A stretch of 64,000 bases of DNA from Xanthostigma xanthostigma. Its lineage: Eukaryota; Arthropoda; Insecta; Raphidioptera; Raphidiidae. Both the position numbers and the translations under genes were made by a program. The stretch covers positions 5,952,001 through 6,016,000 of the forward strand of contig OY754473.1 in NCBI GenBank assembly GCA_963575645.1, read 5' to 3'. The notes beneath the pieces were generated by a model. That model was not told where the DNA came from. It searched no databases and saw only the letters and a list, made by a program, of their open reading frames with translations. Shown here in pieces: positions 10,147 to 20,431 of this stretch (positions are counted from its first letter, which is position 1; every line of letters begins with the position of its first letter).

Positions 10147-10689
10147 CCAAGTGTCATGGAATACACTATCGGAAAAGAGAGCTTCTTAAGCTATTTTTTT
10201 TAAAGAAAAAGCGTAAAAAATGTTGTTTCGAAGTGAAAATTGTACAAAACTATATAAAAAACACGGTTTCAATCGATTTAGAATTCTGCAATGCTTTTCT
10301 TCTGGAGAAATTTGTCAAACAGTTTTTTTGTGTACATGCGCTCTGCAATCTAACTTGCAAAAATATTTAGTGACAGCGTGTATGTTTTGGCCGCACTGAA
10401 ACCAAAGAAATATTTATTATTTCGAGCAGATATAAATATCGGAACCTGAGTATATGAGATTGTGTGGTCAGAGTGATAACTCTGCTTGGTCGGCCCTATT
10501 GGTCTCCACATAAAACATATTCAATTGAAATAAATTCAATCACAACACTAAACAACACAAACAACCGAACAACAAACAATACACGTACGATTTCTGTGAC
10601 CAAAAGGCAGAAAAGATTATGTCGAATCTTCAGCAGTATACCGGGTGTCTCAGACATGATTACTCGAGCCTGTATCTCGATTATTTTTT
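10147..10689. other. No feature seen
   Basis: No supported gene or repeat. The frame at 10464-10742 has no recognisable protein content. Confidence 0.45.
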
Positions 10690-10858
10690 TAAGATTAGCT
10701 GCTCCCCTTGACTCTGCACGCTATTGTGATGAAACGCGATAGCGACAACGGTAGGAGTCTTCGGCTATTTATAAAACGACTGGACCGATTTTGGCGGGAC
10801 TATCACTGGCAGATAGCTGATGTTATAAGGAGCTACTTAGGCTACTTTTATTTTTATA
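10690..10858 (-). repeat. Inverted partner of 11.46-11.64 kb
   Basis: Reverse complement of this stretch matches 11459-11640 (GTTTCATCA, GGGGAGCAGC, TAACATCAGCTAT, AATCGGTCCAGTCGTTT). The pair flanks the Heli-3 copy on both sides. Confidence 0.55.
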
Positions 10859-11457
10859 CTAGCGGTCCCGCCCGATTTCATCCGGGTGCAAAAGAACGAA
10901 TGGGAAAGGAAGGGACATGAATACGCACATTCATCTTAGTTTACCGATATGAATGTTGTGTCCAAACTTCATAATGATCGGAGTTACCGTTCAAAAGTTT
11001 TTGTCGTTAAAAAGCGGTATTGTTATTTTTTTAAGTATAATAAATTTCTTTTAATATAATAAATATATTTAATTGAAAACACTGTAGGAATATTATTTTA
11101 ATATAGGTACCTATATAGTTGTAACAGTTTTCAAATGAGCTGCTATTAATTAGATTTATTTAATTTTAAATAGTCGTAATAAAATATTAAATAACACGCT
11201 AATATTGCAATATTTAGTTAAGGTATTTCACCCGATAATATTTGTCGGACGGACTGATTTTGAGATACATCTTGCAACATTTTTCATTGATGTTCCGCTC
11301 CAATTGGTCGTAGCGTGATATTATATAGCCTATAGCCTGCCTTGATAATTAATGGACTATCCAATAAAAAAAAAATATTCAATTCGAACCAGTAGTTTCT
11401 GATATTAACGCGTGCAAACAAACAAACAAACTCTTTAGCTTTATATATTAGTATAGA
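10859..11457 (-). mobile_element. Heli-3 copy with 235-bp extra segment
   Basis: Minus strand runs from TCTATACTAATATATAAAGC to CTAG with host A and T at the ends. Compared with 57811-58156 it has ~235 extra bases (about 11007-11241) bounded by the repeated word TTGTCG: either an insertion here or a deletion in the other copy. No coding. Confidence 0.75.
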
Positions 11458-11640
11458 TTATAGCAGAAGGCTCCGCTACTATTGTCGCTACCGTGTTTCA
11501 TCAAAAGCAAGTGCGGAGCCGCGGGGAGCAGCTATTATAAAATAAAATTACCCTAAGTTACTCCTTTTAACATCAGCTATTTGCCAGTGAAAGTTAAGTT
11601 AAAATCGGTCCAGTCGTTTCCGTGATTAGCCGGAAAGAGT

Positions 11641-12307
11641 GACAATTTTGAAAAAAATTGTTTGAAGGTAGTATTTTTATAATTCTTTGATGTATTTTAG
11701 TAGATTTAAAATTTTGAAAAAAATCAAAGCTAAGGATTACAGAAAAGGTGTACCGAAGATCAAAATTTCATTTATAGATTTAGCCCAAAATAATATTGAT
11801 ATTCCTCCGAAAAATTTTGATGAAACGTCACGGAAGCAACGCAACGTTGCTGTGTCGCCTGTATTCGACCCTCCTTGGTCACCTGCCAATTTTTTTATGT
11901 CACGCGTTTATAAGAATAGTAATAATACATTTTTTTATATATAATATTAGATATCGTGTTCATCAAAATTATATTTTTTTTTTATTAAAATTTTTTATTT
12001 TATTCGATAGATTTTTTTTACTGAAAATTTTGACATAATCACTTTTGCCTTTGGGCTGCAGATTTACTACACCTCCGTTAATTCACTCCACTTGACTCTC
12101 TCCGACATAATTATATATAATCATGCTATGATATTATTTATTTATATTATAGTATGTTTTGTTTTTTTCTTGTGCTTTATGGTTCTGCTTTGCAGATGGA
12201 AAAGTGTTGCCTTCTTTGGTGCATATTCCGTTTGTACGCTTTGTGTTTTGTTTTAGATATTTGTTTGCAAACCGGCCCGGTTTCGTCCGGGTTTCATTTT
12301 ACACGTA
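11641..12307. other. No feature seen
   Basis: AT-rich sequence. Frames at 11687-12038 resemble no protein. Confidence 0.45.
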
Positions 12308-12332
12308 TCTATACTAATATTTTAAAGAGACA

Positions 12333-12685
12333 ATAATAATAATAATGCGTTTAATGTCCATTTCTCGACTTTATGTCGCTATTCGCATCATTACTATTTT
12401 CCATCTATATAACACTTCCCGTTATTTTCTATACATTTTTTAAACTTTGGCAAATTTTTGAACATAGAAGTTCGACAGGTAATCGGCCATGGCCTTGAAT
12501 AAGATACCATCTCGATATTTATCTGGAATTATTGAGGGAAACCATGGAAAACCTTAAGGAATTACAGTTTTTTGGCGAGAGGCAGTAGGAAAAAGTCCCA
12601 GTCATATCGGCCCCCGCCGGGAATCGAACCCGGTACCTCCCGAATGCGAGTCTAGTGCTCTCACCACTACGCCACTCCGCTCAGT
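12333..12685 (-). mobile_element. SINE-1 copy (tRNA-derived), reverse orientation
   Basis: Minus strand: tRNA-like head with A-box TGGCGTAGTGGTGAGAG and B-box GGTTCGATTCC, a shared body (CTGCCTCTCGCC ... AAATATCGAGATGG), and an (ATT)n tail. TSD about 13 bp, imperfect: TTTTAAAGAGACA (12320-12332) and TTGTAAAGAGGCA (12686-12698). The head is a pol III promoter relic, not a tRNA gene. Confidence 0.85.
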
Positions 12686-12913
12686 TTGTAAAGAGGCACA
12701 GGTTGTAAGTTTGGATGTAGGTGGTAAATGGTAATCTCCGAAACTACTCATCCGATATCAAAAAAAAATTCACCAATATTTAGAACGAATCTTCAGGATG
12801 GATATATATTATCACGTTGATATAAAAGCGCATTTCGCGGAGATCAATTTCGCAATGTAGGTCGCCGAAAAAACGGCGGCAATCTATAAATTCGGGCGAA
12901 GTCGGACCGGACC

Positions 12914-13453
12914 CAGCGTTGCCAGTTTTTTTTTTGCCAAGTCGGGATTTTGGAACTCTTTGAGTGAAAACAGCGGGATTCTTTCGTCGAAAGCGGGACA
13001 TAGTAAAAAAACGTAAATAATCAGAAGTTTTTAAATACCTTCATATTTATCTTTTTATTTGAATTTGTGAATGAAAATTACGTTTACGTGACATAGCAAA
13101 AATAGCCATAGAAAATGTATTTTAATAAAAATATAATATTTTAAATCAGATTTACCCTATCGTTAAATAGTTGAGCCTTACTCGTCTTCAGAATAAAAAA
13201 AAAAAAAACAGAAATCAAAATCAAAAAAGTTTTATTCATTAGAAAAATATGGCGTTTCAAACAATAGTCTGTGGAGTGAGTGTTACAAATTGCAACTTAC
13301 AATAACAGAATAATTACCCACGCTTCCTCAGCACGCTGCGCGCACGGTCGAGTTATCCTCGAAAAGCGGGACTGAGCCTGTCCCGCGCGGGACATTTAAT
13401 TTTGATTTAAAAATCGGGACGTCCCGCCAAAATCGGGACGTCTGGCAACGCTG
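12914..13453 (-). mobile_element. hAT MITE copy 1, 540 bp
   Basis: Perfect 12-bp terminal inverted repeats CAGCGTTGCCAG/CTGGCAACGCTG and a perfect 8-bp target duplication ACCGGACC (12906-12913 and 13454-13461), diagnostic of hAT. Contains paired GGGACGTCCCG-type palindromes. The reversed sister copy is at 46580-47121. No transposase. Confidence 0.9.
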
Positions 13454-13466
13454 ACCGGACCGCTAG

Positions 13467-14476
13467 TGTGTTTATAAAATTGCGTACATGCTCGCATAAA
13501 AATTTACATTTGTATATAATACTAACAGTCCGTCCCGGTTGCAGCCGGGTGTGATAGATATAATTCTGCAAAATGTATTTCGTTTGCGACCCGGCGTCTG
13601 AACTAATATCTTTGAGAAAATTCTACCAGATTTGCATCTTAATTAATAGCTTTGAGCGAATTCTATCAGACGTCGCTACTTGGTACTAAAACTGTTTTGC
13701 TTATGAACTAATAACTTTGAGTAAATCCTGTCAGATGTCGTTACATGTTACTTAAAACAGTTTTTTTAAGAAAACACCGTAATTTCGTACAAAATATTTA
13801 ACAAAAACTACCCTATAGCGTAAGTTGGACGGAGTAACACACATTTACACAGTTTCATTAAAATCGGTCCAGTTGTTTTGTAGATTAGCGGGGACGAACA
13901 TCGTGATCGGCGGAATTTTGAATGGCCAACAAAACGTCGATAGACTGCGTTGATAAATTGCTCATACAAAATAGTTTCGTTTAAACAGGATCGGATAACG
14001 CGAAGACGCGGGATGATGTACAATGAAACGCGATGGTCGCAGCATACGCTGATTGCTCTACGCATTACAATAATAATTAACATTCGTTGTTGGCCAACGG
14101 CCAAATCAGCATGCATTATTGCACTTGTTAATGTTTAAATCAGTGCTGCGGTGCTGCAATCATGGTGCAGCTCTCGAACTGGTACGCGAAAAACTCTCGT
14201 CCCGGTATACTTTCTCAATATAGCGTTTATCGATATATTGCCTCTGTAACTTCGACAAATACTTAATTTTACGACTTCACGCTCTAGTCTCTATTTTGCA
14301 TATACTTTTATTCCATACCGTTGGTAGGAATCAAAGCCGCAGTCGAACCATTAGAGTGCAAAGATATATTTCTGTCTTTTTTTAAGTCGTGTGAACTCGT
14401 TGGCTCTGATTGGCTCAACGTTACAGAAAAAGTCAAAAATTTTGAAACAGAGATACTATTGACTGCTCTGTTTTGA
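13467..14476. other. Mostly unassigned; Helitron-like tail near 13.52 kb
   Basis: 13524-13560 (CCGTCCCGGTTGCAGCCGGG) looks like the GC-rich 3' end of an old minus-strand Helitron-type repeat, with AAAATCGGTCCAGTTGTTTT near 13.86 kb as its inner part. The remainder shows nothing. Confidence 0.35.
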
Positions 14477-14862
14477 CCATATATTTAAAACCGTCTATAT
14501 TGCTAGCAAAAGATCAGGAGAAAGACTTAAACACCACGGTACAGACATACGTCTGTCTCACTCATTATATACTGTGTCTCGAGCGCATGTCCGTGAATGG
14601 ATGCGCGTCAATTTGCACATGGAACCATATATTTAATACTCTCTATACTGCTAGCAAAGATCGGGAGCAGTCTTTCTCACTTAATATACTCTGAGTCTCA
14701 TGCGCATGTCCGTGAATGGATGCGCGTCAGTTTGCACATGGAACCATATATTTAATACTCTCTATACTGCTAGCAAAGATCGGGAGCAGTCTTTCTCACT
14801 TAATATACTCTGAGTCTCATGCGCATGTCCGTGAATGGATGCGCGTCAGTTTGCGCATGGAA
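14477..14862 (+). repeat. Tandem repeat, 148 + 119 + 119 bp
   Basis: Units begin CCATATATTTAA and end near GCACATGGAA. Units 2 (14625-14743) and 3 (14744-14862) are almost identical, so that duplication is recent. Unit 1 is diverged with about 29 extra bases. Frames over the array are not conserved protein. Confidence 0.9.
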
Positions 14863-15201
14863 CTAAGCTGTGAAAGGGAGGTGGCTTGCTCCATTCCACT
14901 CACTAATTGCCCCGCTACAGACGCGACACTTGCGCACAACGGGTCAAGTAAAAAGACAGAGATAGAAAACAGTCATTTGCTGTCTCACTTCGTGGGCCAC
15001 GCTTCCACTTACGACTACTAGCAATATAGAAGTTATTAAATATATATGGCTGACGACCAATTCTATCATCAGAGAAATCAGGGAATTACATCGAAGAAAG
15101 AGACGCATATATATATTTTCGCTACGTATTGTTGCCTTCACTCACCGCACATTGAGCAGATAGACAATGATTCATATGGTTAATAATTATTATTAGATAT
15201 A
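14863..15201. other. No feature seen
   Basis: No supported gene or repeat. Confidence 0.45.
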
Positions 15202-15667
15202 CAGATTGTATCAAATCAAAACAGTCCATAGTACATTCTGTGTGTAAGACAGAGACGATATTATATAAAGCACTATAGCAGTAAGTAAGAATGAGATAAA
15301 TGATCGCTAATAGTTACTATGGTTATACAATCTGATAGTATCGTCTTTGTTTTCTACAGTAAAAATCACAATTTTATCAAATGTCAGTATTCACTAGTGA
15401 AATTATTGATAAAATGGCTATTTTACTGTTCGGGAAAAAAATACAAATAATTAAATCAACCGCCAACATAATAAATTTATTTGTAGTTGTTTTAATTGAT
15501 AAATTGGTAAAAAGATTAACAGTGTACGTAATTATTTATTTACGTAACCACAGTAACTATATTAGCGATCATTTATCTCATTCTTACTTACTGCTTTAGA
15601 TCTTTATATATCGTCTCTGTCTTACACACAGAATGTCCTATGGACCGTTTTGATTTGATACAATCTG
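15202..15667 (+). mobile_element. Foldback MITE with TA target site
   Basis: Inverted arms of about 130 bp (CAGATTGTATCAAATCAAAA and mirror, including GTAAGACAGAGACGATAT) lie between TA dinucleotides at 15200-15201 and 15668-15669. Middle ~200 bp is AT-rich without transposase. Fits a Tc1/mariner-mobilised element with unusually long arms. Confidence 0.8.
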
Positions 15668-16086
15668 TATACCATTCTGTAACTTCCCAATTCTAGGTTT
15701 CTGACTTGACAGCATTTATTATTTTAGGTTATGTTGTACTGTTGGACTGCTTTGCAATAATGCCATTGGTGCGATTTCAGCGTTTATATAATCGCTATTT
15801 GCAGCCTTCAAGCGACAGATTTATTCATTATTATATCTTCAGTCGCCCACTGCTGCGTTTACAGTAATTACATAATCGATTTTTCGCGAAATAATGTTGT
15901 TGAAGGCCTTTTTCCCACTCTTCCGAGCCGGGAAAAGTTAAATCAAGACGGGAAAAAATATTGACCACCAGCATTCAACGTCAATGGAATTTAAGAACAA
16001 ATTAGTCGAAGTTTTGGAATGGATTCTCGCAAACTGTCGTTCAAAATTATATTTTTAGGCGGTCAAATCTGAGCGCACGACTGATG
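15668..16086. other. No feature seen
   Basis: No supported gene or repeat. Confidence 0.45.
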
Positions 16087-16130
16087 ACCTCAGCTGTTTA
16101 GCGTCTATAATCCACAATATCAAAATTCAC
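16087..16130 (+). mobile_element. miniCT-like fragment without CT tail
   Basis: GATGACCTCAGCTGTTTAGC then GTCTATAATCCACAAT matches the miniCT body, but no (CT)n follows and no TSD is evident. Old or partial copy. Confidence 0.6.
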
Positions 16131-16216
16131 CTATAAACTATTCTCAAAACTCATCCAAAACATCGTAAATCGACCCAAAAAATTATCAAAATTCATCCAC
16201 AACTTGTCAAATTTTA

Positions 16217-16799
16217 TCATATATATTAATACGCTAAGGTTAAAGATGTTTGCCTCCCTTTTTAGAAAAAACCTCACAATTTCTCCACATAAATTATATA
16301 TCATTTTACAGATAATTGCTTGCTCTACTGACATCGACAACTAAAAAATTTATTATTGCTTTTGTTTTTGTAAATTAATTAAAATACAGCAACGCTGAAC
16401 AACGTCTGCCATCTGACGGCTTTAATTTTGAAACAACCTCAACATCTGACCTTCATATTGTAATACAACAGACACAATACTGCATACTGCCATCTGACGG
16501 CTTCAATTTCGAAACAACGAGCAACGCTGATCAACGTCACAGCAATACTGCATGATGCCATCTGACGGCTTAGCTCAACGCTTTTGCTACTTGCGCCTCT
16601 ATATGACAATTTTAGTAAAATTATTTCTTCGATCTGTCATCTGAGCTTCATATTGTAATACAACAAAAAGAAGAACGTTATAAGCAGTGTGCAAAATAAA
16701 AAACGAATTGAATACCTGCAATCATATTTAAAAAATAATTTTTTAAAGTGATAATTATTATACTTATTTAGTGCGAATAATTCACACAGGTCACACTAG
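16217..16799 (+). mobile_element. Heli-1 copy 3
   Basis: TC at 16217 after A16216, CTAG at 16796-16799 before T16800. The terminal hairpin has one substitution (GTGCGAATAATTCACAC). The interior has three imperfect repeats around CTGCCATCTGACGGCTT and two around CATCTG(A)CTTCATATTG. Confidence 0.85.
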
Positions 16800-16807
16800 T
16801 TTTCTTT

Positions 16808-16880
16808 ATTATAATCAAATGTTAACATTTTTGAAGTTGGAATGGTCCCGTCGCCCAATTGGCTGGAATTTTTTGCTATA
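16808..16880 (+). pseudogene. W-element start-codon segment, copy 1
   Basis: Carries the W gene start (MLTFLKLEWSRRPIGWNF) and then runs to a stop after a few unrelated codons. It lies directly beside a Heli-1 element and mirrors 17545-17612, so the two look like terminal repeats of a 800-bp unit. Confidence 0.6.
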
Positions 16881-17544
16881 CGATTGGTGATCTACTGTTA
16901 ATGAAACTGTTTGATAATAATTGAATTTTTGTGGACCCTTGACACTTGTGGGCCCTTATTAGTTCCTGTGTCGATTCGCCCCTGGCCTCGAACTGGATTG
17001 CCGGAAATAGCCGAGCGACATAACTACGGATGATATAACTGTTTTTATTATTATTTTCCTACGTTCGTTTTGCCAACAGTAAAAATTATAAAATGAAATA
17101 TAAATGCAGCCATAATTATTACAGAGGTACTTAAAAGACATAAATACAATAGAATATAATAATATTAATGGGCATTCCAGCATTATTCTTCTTAGCTGAA
17201 CACGGCGTGCGGAATGATTTAGTAAATTCAATTAGCCTTTTATAAAATGCAAGTTCGCCTTTTAACTTTAACGAATTACGTCTGTATGTGATCTATAGGC
17301 TTATATAATATGACTTATGAAGGAGAGTACACTGTACACGGCGAGTACAGTCGCTCCCATAATTATTTCCGGTCTTTATACATTTCTAAGTATCTCTCAG
17401 ACAGGATTTTCAAAATAAATGTTTTCACAATGGATTTAGATTGTGATCATATAATTACAGTTTCACTACATCAGGAGCAGTCTAATGTCATATTTAAACT
17501 CTCTGTGTACTCACACAAAAACAAATGAGTCTTCTATACGTAGA
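16881..17544. other. Interior between two W segments
   Basis: Mostly featureless. 17406-17510 contains TGTGATCATATAATTACAGT, which recurs with about 30 more similar bases at 63.37-63.44 kb. In both places one frame reads CDHIITVS. Confidence 0.4.
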
Positions 17545-17745
17545 AAAAATTCCAGCCAATTGGGCGACGGGACCATTCCAACTTCAAAAATGTTGACATT
17601 TGATAATAAAAAATAATTTTTTTTATATCGCGTAAGGTGACGCGGGTAATGGCTAGTATTCAATATGATATTTGCTATTCGTTGCCATGGTTACCTACAT
17701 AATATGTTCCACGTCATGTAAAAATTAATCAAAGTACGCCTAATG
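17545..17745 (-). pseudogene. W-element upstream region and start, copy 2
   Basis: Minus strand: upstream sequence with GTAACCATGGCAAC (17681-17694), GGTGACGCG/CGCGTCACC words, then ATG at 17597 opening MSTFLKLEWSRRPIGWNF and a stop five codons later. It keeps about 140 bp before the ATG and is cut on the far side by the 130-bp repeat. Confidence 0.65.
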
Positions 17746-17885
17746 GTCCGGGGGCCAGCGACCTATTTAGGTCGTCCATTTCCGCGCGGCTGAAAAACTC
17801 GCAAAATGCTCAGACAGTAGTACCATATAGCATAGTGGCCGTCAGCTGCGCCAGTATCGGTGGAATAGCCTCCCACGCACGGTTA
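17745..17885 (+). repeat. ~130-bp element, copy 1
   Basis: Runs from GGTCCGGGGGCCAG to GTATCGGTGGAATAG. The reverse complement of 18918-19047 matches along its length (GTGGCCGTCAGCTGCG). GC-rich. Ends are crude mirrors of each other (CCGGGGG / CGGTGG). Both copies sit within or at the edge of W elements. Confidence 0.65.
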
Positions 17886-18004
17886 AAAAGATAATATTTT
17901 TTATATCCAAATCTTTGACAAACGTCTGTTAGGTACATAGGTATCCATGACTACTTATCAAAAAACTGTTCGTTATTAATTTTTCATTAAAATTCGATAA
18001 TTCA

Positions 18005-18170
18005 AACTCCATTCTATTAGAAAGTAGATATTATACTAATTAATTTATATATTTTTTAGATTATTTCGAAACGTCATCTAGTGAATATTGATTTATAATT
18101 TATTATTTTTTGTCAATATAGGTATAGTCTAAAAAAAATTGGTCGATAATTTTATTTATTTGAATAATAT
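18005..18170 (+). mobile_element. PLE-fb1 half-element
   Basis: Resembles only the right arm of the 3.28-kb copy: TTCTATTAGAAA, AGATTATTTC, CGAAACGTCATCTA and AAATTGGTCGATAATTTTAT. The hammerhead-like core is collapsed by a deletion (TTTCGAAACGTC). No TSD assigned. Confidence 0.6.
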
Positions 18171-18309
18171 TTTTTATCATTACCTATCGATTGAAAACTT
18201 GTCAAAAGATAGTTATTAATGATCTTTCATAAAAGAAAACGTCAGCTGGCTGTACGATGGTGGATGTTACGTCAGCTGATCATACGAACTTGACGAAATT
18301 AATATGAAT

Positions 18310-18701
18310 TCAGTCATTCCCTATCACATGAAACTTTGTCAAAAGGTAGTTTTTATAATATTTAAAATAAATAAAATCGTCAGCTGCTTGTATATTGGGG
18401 GAAAGATTGTCAGCTGATACAAAAAAGGGTGTGGTAGAAGAGAAAGTTGGGAACGTCGATATTTTGGCGGTAAAGCTGTAAAGCGTCGATAGCAATTGCT
18501 ATGATACAGTTGAAAATCATTAGGTTGTTCAGGAAGTATTACATCTCTTGCTGCTAAATTATAATTTTTTCGAATAGTGAGTATATTACGGCACTTGCAC
18601 AAATCTTCGTTGATTAATTTTAACGTTGAACTTTTCTTTTGACAAAATACACAAAAATTCCAGTCAATTGGGTGACGGGACCACTTCAAAAATGTTGACA
18701 T
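18310..18701 (-). pseudogene. W-element gene, N-terminal Cys/His module (decayed)
   Basis: The ATG at 18699-18701 opens ~81 protein-like codons. Trp-rich start (W7, W14), then FCVFCQKK with C17 and C20, a basic middle, and YHSNCYRRFTALPPKY with H67 and C70. This gives a CX2C...HX2C pattern, probably zinc-binding. From memory it resembles an N-terminal module of uncharacterised multicopy, transposon-linked arthropod proteins; this was not searched. After residue ~81 the natural reading seems to shift frame into a Ser/Thr-rich stretch (STFPTFSSTTPFFVSADN) and then stops. The downstream piece overlaps a ~100-bp direct duplication (18189-18290 and 18327-18430). The conserved upstream region follows at 18702-18917. 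This copy lacks two codons (LE) present in others. Probably a fragment of the element's main gene, not functional. Confidence 0.55.
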
Positions 18702-18917
18702 TTTATTATATTAAAGAATTTCTGATATCGCGCGGGTAATGGATCGTATTCAATATGATATTTGCTATTCGTTGCCATGGTTAGCTACATAATATTATGT
18801 TCCACCTCATGTAAAAATTAATCTAAGCATGCCGAACTAGTTTATTTCTGACAGATTTATGAAACAAAAGAGCGGCTGATTTCTTTATTTTCAAAATATT
18901 TCCGAAGCTATAAAGCT
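18702..18917 (-). promoter_or_regulatory. W-element upstream region, copy 3
   Basis: Conserved block before the W start codon, shared with 17613-17740 and 23500-23645. It includes the X-box-like palindrome GTTGCCATGGTTAG (18771-18784, one half-site changed) and ATATGATATTTGCTATTC. Conservation of this block with the start codon suggests it was copied together as a unit. Promoter function is inference. Confidence 0.4.
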
Positions 18918-19047
18918 ACCTATTCCCCCGATAGTGCCGCAGCTGACGGCCACGATGCTACATAGTCCAACTGTCTAAAGCTTTTTACGAGTCTTTGAAG
19001 CATGCGGAAATTGGTAAGAAAAACCTGTTACTGGCCCCCGGACTATA
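18918..19047 (-). repeat. ~130-bp element, copy 2, between 82-bp direct repeats
   Basis: Reverse complement of 17745-17885. The flanking W sequence is duplicated: about 82 bp starting ACTAGTTTATTTCTGACAG occur at 18837-18917 and again at 19048-19128. Confidence 0.65.
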
Positions 19048-20431
19048 ACTAGTTTATTTCTGACAGATTTATGAAACAAAAGAGCGGCTGATTTTTTTTA
19101 TTTTCAAAATGTTTCCGAAACTATAAAGCTAAGAAAAAAAATGTTTAACAAAACTTTCTTGAAAAAATATATAGAATAATAAGCCGTTATGAAAAGTATA
19201 CCATTGTTATATAAAAAACACCGTTACAGCATACGCCGATTTTCCCCAAAAACAATAGGACTCCGCTCTTCATATTTGCATACCAAACATCCTCCCAAAA
19301 TTTGGTTTCAATCCGCTCATCCGTTTGACCTGTATCGTGTTCACAGACTAACAGACGCAGAGAGTTTTTTTCAAAAATATGTTTTTTGGATTCGGGGGAC
19401 CTCAGAACGGAAAGATATTGTAAAATTTTTGAAAAGTGAATTTTGACCTAAACTACCAACTCCCCCACTTGTGGCTTGGAATGGTAAAATCATGCGACTC
19501 ACTGTACGTTATTAAAAGACAATATCCATTAGTTCTGAAACAATATACAGGGGCGTTCCGCGAATGTTAATATAGTTGATCTTTCTTTGTACCAACTGTA
19601 TATTTAAAACTCATACAGATGTTTTGCTGGCCATTTCTTCCATTAAATCAGTTGGCTACTGCGCCATTTGTGCAGGAAGAATGTGGAATTACCAAGCTTG
19701 CCGAGATCTCGTAAAACAAAGAGGTGACATCTTTATTTGGCACGACGAAAGCTTAATTAATCAACGTTAATTAATTCCGTGCACGAGTTTTGATTTTGAT
19801 CGGACACAAAACGTAACGTCTGTCAATAAATTCGCATCCCCGATTCCTTGCAATCGCATAAAAACAGCGAGCGGTCGTCGGGGACAGATTTATTGTTGCA
19901 GGGCTGTTGATTAAAAAAATAATTAATTATTTTAAATATATATAATCGCTCCTAGCGACTAATTTTTGAAGTGAAACTTTTCCATTTCAACCCACAAGTG
20001 GGGAATGGTACTAGTCTAGGTCAAAAGTCACTTTTCAAAAATTTTACAATATCTTTCCGTTTTGAGGTCCCCCGAATCTAAAAAACATATTTTTGAGAAA
20101 ACTGTGCGTCTATTAGCCTGTGAACACGATACAGATCAAACGGATGAGCGAATTGAAACCAAATTTTGGGAGGATGTTTGGTATGCAAATATGAAGAGCC
20201 CTATTGTTTTTGGGGAAAATCGGCGCATGCGCAGAAGAGATATATGCTAAAACTGTGTTTATTATATAATAATGGTATACTTTTCATAACGGCTTATTAT
20301 TCCATTTATTTTTTCAAGAAAGTTTTGTGAAAACATTTTTTTCTAAACTTTATAGTTTCGGAAATATTTTGAAAATTAAAAAAAATCATCCGCCCTTTTG
20401 TTTTATGGATCTGTCAGAAATGAACCAACGT
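19048..20431. repeat. Large inverted repeat of W far-upstream sequence
   Basis: Arms 19048-19483 and 19985-20431 (about 435 bp) are reverse complements (CGGAAAGATATTGTAAAATT, CAATAGG, TTGCATACCAAACATCCTCC). The ~500-bp spacer has one frame (19576-19770) of unrecognised, protein-like composition ending HDESLINQR. Partial copies of the arm occur at 23.17, 31.56 and 58.60 kb. Confidence 0.8.

Larger units (their letters stand above)
12308..13466 (+). mobile_element. Heli-2 copy split by a SINE and a hAT
   Basis: TC at 12308 after A12307 and CTAG at 13463-13466 before T13467. Removing the nested SINE (12333-12685) and hAT (12914-13453) with one copy of each TSD leaves a ~250-bp Heli-2, the length of the intact copy at 49309-49562. 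It is therefore older than both insertions. Confidence 0.85.

Noticed and set aside
11007..11241. Named transposon inside Heli-3
   Set aside because: No inverted termini or tail were found; an indel is all that can be supported.
20062..20250. Frame with similarity to 23185-23400 (DERIETKFWEDVWYANMKS)
   Set aside because: Both lie in the W far-upstream repeat; frames degrade in other copies (31.6 kb) and the similarity is explained by repeat identity.
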